A stretch of 48,216 nucleotides of DNA from 66-474 sp051962095 (GTDB lineage: Bacteria; Pseudomonadota; Gammaproteobacteria; Xanthomonadales; Rhodanobacteraceae), in contig JBQCCP010000022.1 in assembly GCA_051962095.1 (NCBI GenBank), positions 1 to 48,216 of the forward strand. The letters are read 5' to 3'. The position numbers and the translations under genes were made by a program. The notes beneath the pieces were generated by a model. It was given only the letters and a program-made list of their open reading frames with translations. It searched no databases and was not told the DNA's origin. The stretch's first letter is position 1; every line of letters starts with the position of its first letter. This document shows positions 23,661 through 32,551 of the stretch, in pieces.

Positions 23661-24980
23661 TCACCCGGCGAGGGCACCCGCGATCTGTACGGCGGCCCAC
23701 CGCCCGCTCTCGGCCGCGCCTTCGGTACACGGAATGCCCATGTAATCGCCGGCCAGGACCACGCGCGAATCCGCCAAGCCGCGCCGGCGATACGCGTCCA
23801 GCTGCGTCGCACGTCCGGGCGGCGAACAGGGCGCCGCTTCCGGCCAGCGATGCACCCGCACGAAACCCGTCCGCGACGCCAATCCGGGCAGGTAGCGTTC
23901 CAGCTCCGGGATCACTTCGCCCAGCACCTCGCCTTCCGACGCATCGATGAGGCGCGCGCCGGCCGCACCATCCAGCATCACGTTCAGGAGTTCGCCGCGC
24001 TCGGCGTAGTGCGGGCACTTGCGGGACTCGAACGCAAACGCCGCGACCACCCTGCGCTCGCGCCGCGGAATCAGCACCGCATAGATCTCTTCGAGCGCGC
24101 GATCGCAAGTAATGCCTTCGGGAACGCCGAGGCTGATGTTGAGCGTGGCGCTGTAAGACGTATCCAGAAGGCGTGCGGTGATTTCGTTCATGGGGGGCCA
24201 CAGCTTGCGCGCGGTGCCGGCGGTGGTGGCGAGCACGACAAAATCGGCGCGAAAGGTTTCGCTGGGTGTCGCGACCTGCACGCCAGCGGTGCCCTGTTCG
24301 ATGCCGGTCACGGGCGACGACACCCGCACGTCCAGGCGTTTTGACAGCGCTTCCGGCAGCGCACCGAGGCCATCCGCCAAGGCGGACACCGATTTGCCGC
24401 GAGCGCCGAAACTCCACACCATCGCGGGCAACGCCAGCGCCATGCCTTCGGGCGGCTGGAAGTAGAAGCTTTCCAGCATCGGCTCGAACAGGTATTCCAG
24501 CGCGTCGCTGCCGAAGCGTTGGGCCAGCGAGTGCGCCGCGTCCTCATGATCGAGCGAACGCCAGCCCGCATAGTCGTTCAGCGGCAAGTCGCGCGCGTCG
24601 TGCGCCAGCTTCAGGCTCGCGCGCGTGGCGCGCACCGCATCCTTCCAGCGCAGCAGACCGCTGGAAGGCAAGGTCCACGGACGTCGCGGATGGATGCGCC
24701 GCACCTTGCCGTCGCGCACGATGCCGGTCCAGCCCGTTACGCCGTGCACCTGCGCCGACAATCCCAGCGCATCGACCAGCGCACCGATGACGGTATAACC
24801 GTCCGACAGGAATTGCGCGCCGCAATCGACCACCCAACCCTCGTGGCGATCGCTGGTCATGCGTCCACCGACGCGATCCGACGCTTCCAGCACGACCACG
24901 TCGATGCCGCGCGCGGAAAGATGATGGGCGGCGCTCAAGCCCGCGATGCCGGCGCCGATCACGATCGCGGAACGCTTCAT
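23661..24980 (-). CDS. FAD-dependent oxidoreductase (flavin amine oxidase / protoporphyrinogen oxidase-like)
   Basis: A 439-residue flavoprotein. It has the N-terminal dinucleotide-binding motif GAGIAGLSAA (9-18), the second FAD-contacting block VVVLEASDRVGGRMTS (about 28-43) and a C-terminal FAD motif VVLAGDYMG...EGAAESG. This order is shared by monoamine oxidases, phytoene desaturases and protoporphyrinogen oxidases; sequence alone does not decide among them. It starts at ATG 24980, 30 bp after the stop of the PilB/GspE-type ATPase on the same strand, so the two are probably co-transcribed although functionally unrelated. Confidence 0.87.
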   Translation of the reverse strand: MKRSAIVIGAGIAGLSAAHHLSARGIDVVVLEASDRVGGRMTSDRHEGWVVDCGAQFLSDGYTVIGALVDALGLSAQVHGVTGWTGIVRDGKVRRIHPRRPWTLPSSGLLRWKDAVRATRASLKLAHDARDLPLNDYAGWRSLDHEDAAHSLAQRFGSDALEYLFEPMLESFYFQPPEGMALALPAMVWSFGARGKSVSALADGLGALPEALSKRLDVRVSSPVTGIEQGTAGVQVATPSETFRADFVVLATTAGTARKLWPPMNEITARLLDTSYSATLNISLGVPEGITCDRALEEIYAVLIPRRERRVVAAFAFESRKCPHYAERGELLNVMLDGAAGARLIDASEGEVLGEVIPELERYLPGLASRTGFVRVHRWPEAAPCSPPGRATQLDAYRRRGLADSRVVLAGDYMGIPCTEGAAESGRWAAVQIAGALAG

Positions 24981-25010
24981 CGCCGGCCCTTCAGCGCACG
25001 CGCGCCTGCG

Positions 25011-26810
25011 CTACTCGCCCGCCGGCAGCACCGACAGGACTTCCTCGACGGTGGTCAGGCCGCGCCGCACCTGCGTCGCCGCGGAAATGCGCAGCGGCTG
25101 CAGCCCCTCCTGCAGCGCACCGCCGGTGAATGCGCCGAGATCGAGCTGTGCCGTGATCATGCCGCGCAGGCGCGGCGAGATCGTCATCATCTCGTACACG
25201 CCGGTGCGGCCAAGATAGCCGGTGTTGCGGCATTCGAGGCAGCCGACCGGTTCGTACACCTCGGCCGGCGGCGGCAGCACCCAGCCGCGCGTCAGCACGG
25301 CCCAGGTTTGCGGGTCCTGTTTCGCCTTGACCTTGCAATGCGGGCAGAGCGTGCGCACGAGGCGCTGCGCGACCACGCCGGCGAGCGTCGATTGGATCAG
25401 GTAATGCGGCACGCCAAGGTCGAGCAGGCGCGTGATCGCGGACGGCGCATCGTTGGTGTGCAGCGTGGACAGCACGAGGTGCCCGGTGAGCGACGCCTGC
25501 ACCGCCATCTGCGCGGTTTCGAGATCGCGGATCTCGCCGACCATGATGATGTCGGGGTCCTGTCGCAGCAGCGTCCGCACGCCGGCCGCAAAATCGAAAT
25601 CGATCGCAGGTTGCACCTGCGACTGGTTGAATTCCGGCGACACCATTTCGATCGGATCTTCGACGGTGCACACGTTGAGTTCCGGCCGCGCCAGGTGCTT
25701 CAGCGTCGAATACAACGTCGTGGTCTTGCCCGAACCGGTCGGCCCCGTCACCAGCACGATGCCATGCGGGCGCTCCACCATTGCCCGCCAGGTCTTTTCT
25801 TCTTCGGACGAAAATCCGAGCTGCGCGAATTGCTTGACCACGATGTCGGGGTCGAAGATGCGCATCACGATCTTTTCGCCGAACGCGGTCGGCATCGAGG
25901 AGATGCGCAGTTCCACTTCGCGACCGCCCGCCGAACGGGTCTTGATGCGGCCATCCTGCGGACGGCGCTTTTCGGCGACATCCAGCCGCGCGAGGATCTT
26001 GATGCGCGCGGTCACCGCGGTCATCACCGCGGGCGGCAGTTCGAACACCTTGTGCATCACGCCATCGATGCGGAAGCGTATCTGCGCGGCCTCGCGCCGC
26101 GGTTCGAGATGGATGTCGGACGCGCGCTGCTCGAACGCGTACTGCAGCAGCCAGTCCACGATATGGACGACGTGGCGGTCGTCGGCGCCGATCTCGCCCG
26201 ATTTGCCGAGTTCCAGCAACTGCTCGAAGTTCAGGATCGCGGAGCCGTCCATCGAATCCTGCTTCGCTTCGCGCGCCTTGGCGATCGAGCGCTGCACGCC
26301 GTAGAACTCCATCAGGTAGCGGTGGATGTCCAACGGGTTCGCCATGACGCGCTTCACTTCGCGCCGCAACATCTGCGACAAATCGGCGGCCCAATGCGTG
26401 TCGAAGGGTTCGGCGCTGGCAAACGTCACCGCGCCGCGTTCGACCGCGACCGGCAGGATGCGATGGCGCTGCGCATAGGCCTGGCTCACCGCCTGCGTCA
26501 CCGCGGCCACGTCGATCTTCATCGGGTCGATCCTGAGGTACGGCAGGCCGGCCTTGTCGGCCAGCCATACGGTCAGCGATTCCACCGTCAGCGGCTTGCC
26601 GGGATCGGCACGGTTCTCCGGTTTGGCGCTCGCGATCACCACCAGCGGATGCAGTTCGACCGCGCCGCGACCCGCGCGGCTGGTCGCGCGGATGCGCTTG
26701 GCGTCCTCGGCGGCCAGCAGGCCGTCGGCGATCAACGCCGCCAGTACTTCGGCCAGTTCCAGGCGCCCGTGCCGGCCGAGCACCGCGGTGGAATTCGGGT
26801 TTGCCGCCAT
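25011..26810 (-). CDS. PilB/GspE-type secretion or pilus assembly ATPase
   Basis: A 599-residue cytoplasmic hexameric ATPase of the type II secretion/type IV pilus family. It shows an N-terminal MshEN/GspE-N-like domain (about 15-165), Walker A GPTGSGKT at 356-363, the Asp box (CTVEDPIEM), Walker B DPDIIMVGEIRD at 418-429, the His box LSTLHTNDA, and a tetracysteine zinc site C489-x2-C492 and C524-x2-C527. The gene stands alone: no pilin, secretin or platform-protein gene is in the window. It could drive type II secretion, type IV pili or an MSHA-like system; which one cannot be told here. Confidence 0.92.
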   Translation of the reverse strand: MAANPNSTAVLGRHGRLELAEVLAALIADGLLAAEDAKRIRATSRAGRGAVELHPLVVIASAKPENRADPGKPLTVESLTVWLADKAGLPYLRIDPMKIDVAAVTQAVSQAYAQRHRILPVAVERGAVTFASAEPFDTHWAADLSQMLRREVKRVMANPLDIHRYLMEFYGVQRSIAKAREAKQDSMDGSAILNFEQLLELGKSGEIGADDRHVVHIVDWLLQYAFEQRASDIHLEPRREAAQIRFRIDGVMHKVFELPPAVMTAVTARIKILARLDVAEKRRPQDGRIKTRSAGGREVELRISSMPTAFGEKIVMRIFDPDIVVKQFAQLGFSSEEEKTWRAMVERPHGIVLVTGPTGSGKTTTLYSTLKHLARPELNVCTVEDPIEMVSPEFNQSQVQPAIDFDFAAGVRTLLRQDPDIIMVGEIRDLETAQMAVQASLTGHLVLSTLHTNDAPSAITRLLDLGVPHYLIQSTLAGVVAQRLVRTLCPHCKVKAKQDPQTWAVLTRGWVLPPPAEVYEPVGCLECRNTGYLGRTGVYEMMTISPRLRGMITAQLDLGAFTGGALQEGLQPLRISAATQVRRGLTTVEEVLSVLPAGE

Positions 26811-26875
26811 TGCCTGCCCCGCTGCCGAAAGCGCGCCCGATCCGCATGGACCGCCGGAAATTCGGGCCTCGCGGC

Positions 26876-26881
26876 TATACT
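26876..26881 (+). promoter_or_regulatory. -10 box candidate for glyQS
   Basis: TATACT matches the -10 consensus at 5 of 6 positions and lies 29 nt before the glyQ start, giving a leader of about 20 nt. No convincing -35 sequence is seen at 16-18 bp. Confidence 0.45.
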
Positions 26882-26910
26882 AACGCGCTTTGCGCCGCGC
26901 TCCCGAACCG

Positions 26911-27798
26911 ATGGCAGCACCGACTTTCCAGGACGTGATCCAGACCCTGAACCGCTATTGGGCGGAACAGGGTTGCGTGCTGCTGCAGCCGCTGGATCTC
27001 GAGGTCGGCGCGGGCACGTTTCATCCTGCGACATTCCTGCGCGCGCTCGGTCCCGATCCGTGGGCGGCCGCGTACGTGCAGCCGTGCCGGCGGCCGACCG
27101 ACGGCCGCTACGGCGAAAATCCCAACCGCCTGCAGCAGTACTACCAATATCAAGTGGTGCTGAAGCCGAATCCCGATGACGTGGTGGAGCGGTACTTCGG
27201 TTCTCTGCGCGCGCTCGGCATCGATCCGCTGGTGCACGACTTGCGGCTGGTCGAGGACAACTGGGAATCGCCGACGCTGGGCGCGTGGGGACTCGGCTGG
27301 GAAGTGTGGTTGAACGGGATGGAGGTCACCCAGTTCACCTATTTCCAGCAGGTCGGCGGCCTCGAGTGCAAACCCGTGACGGCCGAGATCACCTACGGCC
27401 TCGAGCGGCTCGCGATGTATCTGCAGAACGTGGACAGCGTGTTCGATCTCGTGTGGACGACCGCGCCGCACGGCGTGGTGACCTATGGCGACGTGTTCCA
27501 TCGCAACGAAGTGGAACAGAGCGCCTACAACTTCGAATACGCGGACACGAAAGAGCTGTTCCACCGTTTCGACGCCTGCGAAGCCGAGGCCAACAAACTG
27601 GTCGCGCTGGACTTGCCGCTGCCCGCCTACGAACAGGTGATGAAGGCCAGCCATGCGTTCAATCTTCTGGATGCCCGCCGCGCGATTTCGGTGACCGAAC
27701 GCCAGCGTTACATCCTGCGCGTGCGCGCGCTCGCGCATGCCGTCGCGAAAGCTTGGACAGCGCTGCGCGAAATGCAAGTGGAGGCCGCGCATGGCTGA
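26911..27798 (+). CDS. glyQ: Glycine--tRNA ligase alpha subunit
   Basis: The alpha subunit of the heterotetrameric glycyl-tRNA synthetase holds the aminoacylation active site. The 295-residue product opens with MAAPTFQDVIQTLNRYWAEQ and has the family blocks EVGAGTFHPATFLRALGP, PCRRPTDGRYGENPNR, ..QYYQYQVVLKP and GLGWEVWLNGMEVTQFTYFQ. ATG 26911 is selected by homology; an upstream TTG in frame is not needed. Its stop overlaps the glyS start by 8 bp, as expected for coupled synthesis of the two subunits. Confidence 0.98.
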   Translation: MAAPTFQDVIQTLNRYWAEQGCVLLQPLDLEVGAGTFHPATFLRALGPDPWAAAYVQPCRRPTDGRYGENPNRLQQYYQYQVVLKPNPDDVVERYFGSLRALGIDPLVHDLRLVEDNWESPTLGAWGLGWEVWLNGMEVTQFTYFQQVGGLECKPVTAEITYGLERLAMYLQNVDSVFDLVWTTAPHGVVTYGDVFHRNEVEQSAYNFEYADTKELFHRFDACEAEANKLVALDLPLPAYEQVMKASHAFNLLDARRAISVTERQRYILRVRALAHAVAKAWTALREMQVEAAHG

Positions 27799-29950
27799 GC
27801 GCGCGTTGCTGGTCGAAATCGGAGTGGAGGAGTTACCCATCCATGCGGTGGACGACTTGGCACAGGCTTTCGCGCGAGGCGTGTGCGACGGCTTGTCGAA
27901 ACGCGGCATCGCCGCCGATGTCGAACACGCGCGGACCTTCGCCACACCGCGCCGCCTTGCGGCATGGGTGCCGGGCGTAGCCTTCACCCAACCCGAGCAG
28001 CGCAGCGAAAGCCCAGGCCCGTACGTCAACATTGCCTTGGACGCGGATGGGCAACCTACCAAGGCGTTGCTCGGCTTTGCCGGCAAGGCCGGTGTCGACT
28101 GGTCGCAACTCGAACGCACGACGGATGCGAAGGGTGAGCGTTTCATGCACCGCAGCGTTTCGCCCGGTCGCACGACTGCCGAACTGCTGCCTGTAATCGT
28201 GCGCGAGGCCGCGGCCGCGCTGCCGATTCCGAAGCCGATGCGCTGGGGCGATCATGATTTCGCGTTCGTGCGTCCAGTGCATTGGCTGGTGATGCTGCAC
28301 GGCGACCAGGTGATCGCGGGCGAACTTTTCGGCGTGAAGAGCGGCCGGCAATCGCGTGGGCATCGCTTCATGCACCCGACGCCGGTGCATCTGGTGGACG
28401 CCGACAGTTACGCGGAACCGCTGCACGCGGCAAAGGTGCTGGCCGATCCGGCCGAACGCCGCCAGCGCATCCGCGATGAAATCGCGCGCGTCGCGCCGGC
28501 CGATTGCACACCGCACCTTGATGATGCATTGCTCGACGAATTGGCCAATCTCAACGAATGGCCAGTCGCAATCGCCTGCACTTTCGACCGCGATTTCCTG
28601 GCAGTGCCGCACGAAGCGCTGGTCACCACCATGCGCGCCAACCAGAAGTTCGTGCCGGTGTTCGACGCCGACGGCAAGCTCACCGAACACTTCATCGGTA
28701 TCGCGAATCTGGAATCGAAAGAACCCGAGCAGATCCGCCACGGCTATGAGCGCGTGATTCGCCCGCGCTTTGCCGACGCGAAATACTTCTTCGACGAAGA
28801 CCTGAAGACGCCGTTGGCGTCGTACCAGCAAGGCTTGCGCGACGTCACCTACCAGAAGGCGCTCGGCAGCCTGTGGGACAAGACCGTACGCGTGGCGGAA
28901 CTGGCCAACGCGATCGCCGAACGCCTGTTCGCGCAAGGCATCGACGTCGACGCGGCGCAGGCGGCACACGCCGCCGGCTTGTCGCGCTGCGACCTGCTGA
29001 CCCGGATGGTCGGCGAATTCCCCGAGTTGCAGGGCGTGATGGGCCGTCACTACGCGGCCGCGCAAGGCGAAGCCGTCGAAGTCGCGAACGCGTTGGAGGA
29101 GTTCTATCGGCCGCGCAATGCTGGCGATGGCATCGCCCAAGGCGCGCTGGCGCAATGCATGTCGCTGGCCGACAAGCTGGACACCTTGGCCGGCATTTTC
29201 GCGCTCGGCATGAAACCGACCGGCAACAGGGACCCATTCGCGCTGCGCCGTGCGGCGCTTGGGGTTGCACGCACGCTGATCGAGGGTGGGCTCGATCTCG
29301 ATCTCGCCCTACTGCTGAAGGACGCGCTGGCGGAAATTCCCGATGCGGCTTTTTCAGCCAAACAGAAATCGGGCGAACCGCTCGCGAATGGGAGCATGGC
29401 AGAACGTCGTGCGGACATTGCTGCAGAGCTGCACGCATTCATTCTCGACCGCCTGCGCGGCTACTACACGGAGCAGGGTTTCACGTCGCAGCAATTCGAA
29501 GCGGTGGCCGCGCTGCGGCCTGCCAGCCTCGTCGATTTCGACCGCCGCCTGCGCGCCGTCGCGTCCTTCGCGCAACAACCCGAGGCGGAGAACCTTGCCG
29601 CTGCCAACAAGCGCGTCGCCAACATCCTGCGGAAGGAAGGCATCGACGCGGAAGCGGCCGCGCAACGTGAACTGGATACAGCCCTGTTGCACGAACCCGC
29701 CGAGCAGGCGCTTGCGCAGGCGCTGGACGCGGCTCGCGCGGACAACGCGCCACGCCTTGAAGGCGTCACCGCAGAGCGCGACTACGCCGGTGCGCTCAAG
29801 CGCCTCGCGCAACTGCAGGCGCCGGTCGATGCCTTCTTCGATGGCGTGATGGTGATGGCCGAAGACCCCGCTCTGCGCGCGAATCGCGTCGCACTGCTGG
29901 CGCGGATCAAGGCGCGCTTCGACGCCATCGCCGACATCGCCTTGTTGTGA
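27791..29950 (+). CDS. glyS: Glycine--tRNA ligase beta subunit
   Basis: The beta subunit binds tRNA-Gly and completes the alpha2-beta2 enzyme. The 719-residue product starts MAERALLVEIGVEELP and shows FATPRRLAAWV, PMRWG...FVRPVHWLVML, TMRANQKFVPVFDADGKL, the FDEDLKTPL and YQKALGSLWDKT segments, an HD-like domain with DLLTRMVGEFPELQGVMGRHY, and the C-terminal DALR anticodon-binding domain with FFDGVMVMAED. Length is normal. ATG 27791 overlaps the end of glyQ. Confidence 0.98.
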   Translation: MAERALLVEIGVEELPIHAVDDLAQAFARGVCDGLSKRGIAADVEHARTFATPRRLAAWVPGVAFTQPEQRSESPGPYVNIALDADGQPTKALLGFAGKAGVDWSQLERTTDAKGERFMHRSVSPGRTTAELLPVIVREAAAALPIPKPMRWGDHDFAFVRPVHWLVMLHGDQVIAGELFGVKSGRQSRGHRFMHPTPVHLVDADSYAEPLHAAKVLADPAERRQRIRDEIARVAPADCTPHLDDALLDELANLNEWPVAIACTFDRDFLAVPHEALVTTMRANQKFVPVFDADGKLTEHFIGIANLESKEPEQIRHGYERVIRPRFADAKYFFDEDLKTPLASYQQGLRDVTYQKALGSLWDKTVRVAELANAIAERLFAQGIDVDAAQAAHAAGLSRCDLLTRMVGEFPELQGVMGRHYAAAQGEAVEVANALEEFYRPRNAGDGIAQGALAQCMSLADKLDTLAGIFALGMKPTGNRDPFALRRAALGVARTLIEGGLDLDLALLLKDALAEIPDAAFSAKQKSGEPLANGSMAERRADIAAELHAFILDRLRGYYTEQGFTSQQFEAVAALRPASLVDFDRRLRAVASFAQQPEAENLAAANKRVANILRKEGIDAEAAAQRELDTALLHEPAEQALAQALDAARADNAPRLEGVTAERDYAGALKRLAQLQAPVDAFFDGVMVMAEDPALRANRVALLARIKARFDAIADIALL

Positions 29951-30264
29951 TGGCAATGCAAGCTGCAACTCGCACCTTGCCTCCTGGTTTGCTGAGTCAG
30001 GAGCAAGAGATTTCGAAGTGGTCGCCGTTGTTGCGCATGTGACGGGTGGCACCCACCGCGTGCACGATAGGAACGTTCGTGGTCTAGCCGTGCCAGCCGT
30101 CGTCGATCATGCCGCACCCGCTTGAGAGGGCGTTGCACTGAACTCGGCCGTTGTGACGCAGGTGCTGCGCGAGGCGCAGAGTCGCCCTGGATGAGAGCAA
30201 CTTCGTGGTCCTGGTCTCTCCGCATTGTTCGTCCCGAAGCTTTTGCTCCGGGACGAATAGAGGC
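29951..30264. other. Intergenic region between convergent glyS and the S9 peptidase gene
   Basis: This 314-bp stretch holds no gene I can support; its short frames lack start signals and resemble nothing known. The only clear structure is an inverted repeat at 30228-30257 near the end of the S9 gene. Confidence 0.5.
30228..30257. terminator. Hairpin between glyS and S9 genes, possible terminator
   Basis: TTCGTCCCG (30228-30236) and CGGGACGAA (30249-30257) form a perfect 9-bp stem around a 12-nt loop, 7 bp beyond the S9 peptidase stop. There is no T-run on either side, so termination activity is uncertain. Confidence 0.45.
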
Positions 30265-32310
30265 TCAGTTGGCTGGTCCCGGGTGTGACAAGCCGCAATC
30301 CTTGGCCAGGAAGCTTACGATCAGGTTGAGCGTTTGCCGCTGCTGACTCGGATACCACGGCATGCTGTGCGGCATGTCTGGAATCCAGTGGAACTGGGCC
30401 GGAACCTTGTCCTTGACCGCCTCGTAGAACGGATGGGCGTGAATGCTGGGCGGTGTCCGCACGTCGCGATCGCCATCGAACAGCATGATCGGAAGGTGAG
30501 CCTTGTCGACGTTGCGCATCGGGTCCATGCCCTTGACGGTCTTCCCCTGGAGGATGCGCTGCAGGCGATTGTCGCTCCACGACGTATTGAGCCGCCCGAG
30601 GTTGGCCACCGGCGCCCCGGCAATAGAGCACTGATACGGCGACGGACTGCGGACGTCCGCGGCCACCGCGGCAAAACCCCCGTACGAATATCCAAAAATG
30701 GCGATATCGCCGTTTTGGGTGATACCCTGCGAAATCAACCATGCCGCCCCGTCGTCGAGATCGTCCGACATCTTCTTGCCCCATTCCGCGTCGCCCGCAA
30801 GCCAAAGCTTGCGGCCCAGCCCCTGCGAGCCTCGATATTGCGGGCGCAATATCGCATAACCTCGCGAGGTGAGCATGGGCACCCAACCCGTGGCGTCCCA
30901 GCCGAGATAATCCCGCGCCCAAGGTCCCCCATGCGGCATGACTATTGCTGGCGCAGGAGCGTCGCCTTTTTTCCAGCCGGCCGGCAGATCAAGAATGGCA
31001 GGAATCTCCATTCCGTCCCGCGCCTTGTAGGTCACCCAACTCTCTTGTCCAGTGAGCCCAGGCTTGATCCAGGGCCGCTCGCCGCCAAGATTCACCACCT
31101 GCTTTTTGTCTACAAGGAGGTGATAAGCAGCGGGATCATTCGCGCTTTCAGTCGTGAACAGAACCTTGGAGAAATCGTCCGTATAACTATCGATATGGAC
31201 CTGTTGTCCCGGGAAGGCCTTCTCCAGCCCAGCCTGGATTCCCTTCAAGGTCGGATCGACATAAACGGTCTGGCGGAACGGGCCATCGACAACGAAACCG
31301 ACGATCTGGTTGAAGTTGCTGCGGCGAGTGCTGAACAACAAGGCACTGATCGAATAATCCTTGTCGGCAACCAAGGGTTCCGGATCGAACTTCTGCGCGA
31401 CCGGATCGTAGACGCGCGCCTGAACCTTGTCCGAAAATTGATCCGTCAATACGTAGTATTTGCCTGAAGCCTCGTCCCTGCCGACCACGTCTACGGTATG
31501 GCGGTCGGAAAGCTTCGTCGTCAAAGGTGTCTGCAGGTCAAATTGGCCAGTCTTCGGATTGAGTATGTATATCTTCTGTTCGTAATCGCCACTCGTCGGC
31601 TCGATTTCCGACTTGGCCAAGACGTCACCGGTACGAGAGTCGAACAGCGAGGGAACAGTTCGGGTACCGCCCGTGAACAGCAGTTTCGTGGCCCCGGTCT
31701 TCAAGTTGTAAAGATAATAATTGCTGACGAGACTGACGCCGCTTGCCCGTTCGATAACCACACTGCCCGGATCCAGCGGCAGCATGTTCACGAGACGCGC
31801 GGTACCGCTGATTTCGAGACAACGTCGGGTCGACTCGCTCACACCGATGTTGCGTACCTTGTCGCTTGCGAACGCTTCGTCGAACTTCTTCTGGTCATCG
31901 CCCGTCAGGTAAGCCTTCGTAACGAAGGTTTTGGTGGAACCGACGGTCTTGCCTTCTCCGCATCCACCAAGATCCCCCGTCCACTCTTGCCTCGCCACCG
32001 CCAGGATCTTGTCAGCCTTTAATGCGAAGGCGGCAATGAACTTCATTCGATCGCCAGAAGGTGTGATCACGGTCGGCCCGGATGACAGCGAGGCGGTATC
32101 CCACGTGGCCAACGCAGTATTGTCCGGGTCTTTGGGCGCGGGAATGAGACCCACGAGATGCTTGCCGTCGGGGCTCATCGATAACGACTGCAGTGCTGGC
32201 AGACGCGCCAGGTCCTCAATCGAAATAGCCTCGGAGGCATGCGCCGAGAAGGGACCACAAAGCACTCCCAGAACGCCCGCAATCAAAATCCGGCAGAACA
32301 CATTCCGCAT
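30265..32310 (-). CDS. Exported S9-family (prolyl oligopeptidase-like) serine peptidase
   Basis: A 681-residue protein with a signal peptide (through about residue 25, ...CGPFSAHA), an N-terminal beta-propeller-like region (residues 30-400, with SMSPDGK-type blades) and a C-terminal alpha/beta hydrolase domain. The catalytic triad is visible: Ser542 in GYSYGG, Asp616 in DGDRDV, His648 in MPHSM; HGGPW is the oxyanion region. It probably cleaves peptides in the periplasm. It lies directly downstream of the TonB-dependent receptor on the same strand, but a strong terminator separates them, and it has its own GGAG ribosome site. Base composition is visibly less GC-rich than glyS or mnmG. Confidence 0.93.
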   Translation of the reverse strand: MRNVFCRILIAGVLGVLCGPFSAHASEAISIEDLARLPALQSLSMSPDGKHLVGLIPAPKDPDNTALATWDTASLSSGPTVITPSGDRMKFIAAFALKADKILAVARQEWTGDLGGCGEGKTVGSTKTFVTKAYLTGDDQKKFDEAFASDKVRNIGVSESTRRCLEISGTARLVNMLPLDPGSVVIERASGVSLVSNYYLYNLKTGATKLLFTGGTRTVPSLFDSRTGDVLAKSEIEPTSGDYEQKIYILNPKTGQFDLQTPLTTKLSDRHTVDVVGRDEASGKYYVLTDQFSDKVQARVYDPVAQKFDPEPLVADKDYSISALLFSTRRSNFNQIVGFVVDGPFRQTVYVDPTLKGIQAGLEKAFPGQQVHIDSYTDDFSKVLFTTESANDPAAYHLLVDKKQVVNLGGERPWIKPGLTGQESWVTYKARDGMEIPAILDLPAGWKKGDAPAPAIVMPHGGPWARDYLGWDATGWVPMLTSRGYAILRPQYRGSQGLGRKLWLAGDAEWGKKMSDDLDDGAAWLISQGITQNGDIAIFGYSYGGFAAVAADVRSPSPYQCSIAGAPVANLGRLNTSWSDNRLQRILQGKTVKGMDPMRNVDKAHLPIMLFDGDRDVRTPPSIHAHPFYEAVKDKVPAQFHWIPDMPHSMPWYPSQQRQTLNLIVSFLAKDCGLSHPGPAN

Positions 32311-32500
32311 CTTCTTTACTCCGCTTTGATACTTTCCCCAGTGCGCAGAACTTCCCTAGGGAAAGTAGCGCCGCCCCTTTTCACGATAACACAACAACAG
32401 CGTTCCACAGGCGAAGCTTTCTGCTTTCACCAGCTTCTTCTTCCTGTGGCCAAGCCACGCAGTTCTGGGCTGCGCGCAGACCGCAAAGCCACAAACCGAG

Positions 32501-32530
32501 AAAAAAGGAGGCGACAATGTTGTCGCCTCC
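32501..32530 (-). terminator. Rho-independent terminator of the TonB-dependent receptor gene
   Basis: Read on the minus strand, GGAGGCGACAA (32530-32520) and TTGTCGCCTCC (32517-32507) form a perfect 11-bp stem followed by TTTTTT (32506-32501). It begins 22 bp after the receptor stop codon. Confidence 0.92.
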
Positions 32531-32551
32531 TTGCAGACACAACCCTTTGCA

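Noticed and set aside
24519..27179. A 886-codon plus-strand open frame
   Set aside because: It is antisense to the FAD enzyme and PilB-type ATPase and runs into glyQ in another frame; composition is that of a shadow frame.
29960..30110. Possible remnant gene in the gap after glyS (minus strand)
   Set aside because: Short frames there have in-frame stops, no ribosome site and no similarity I can name.
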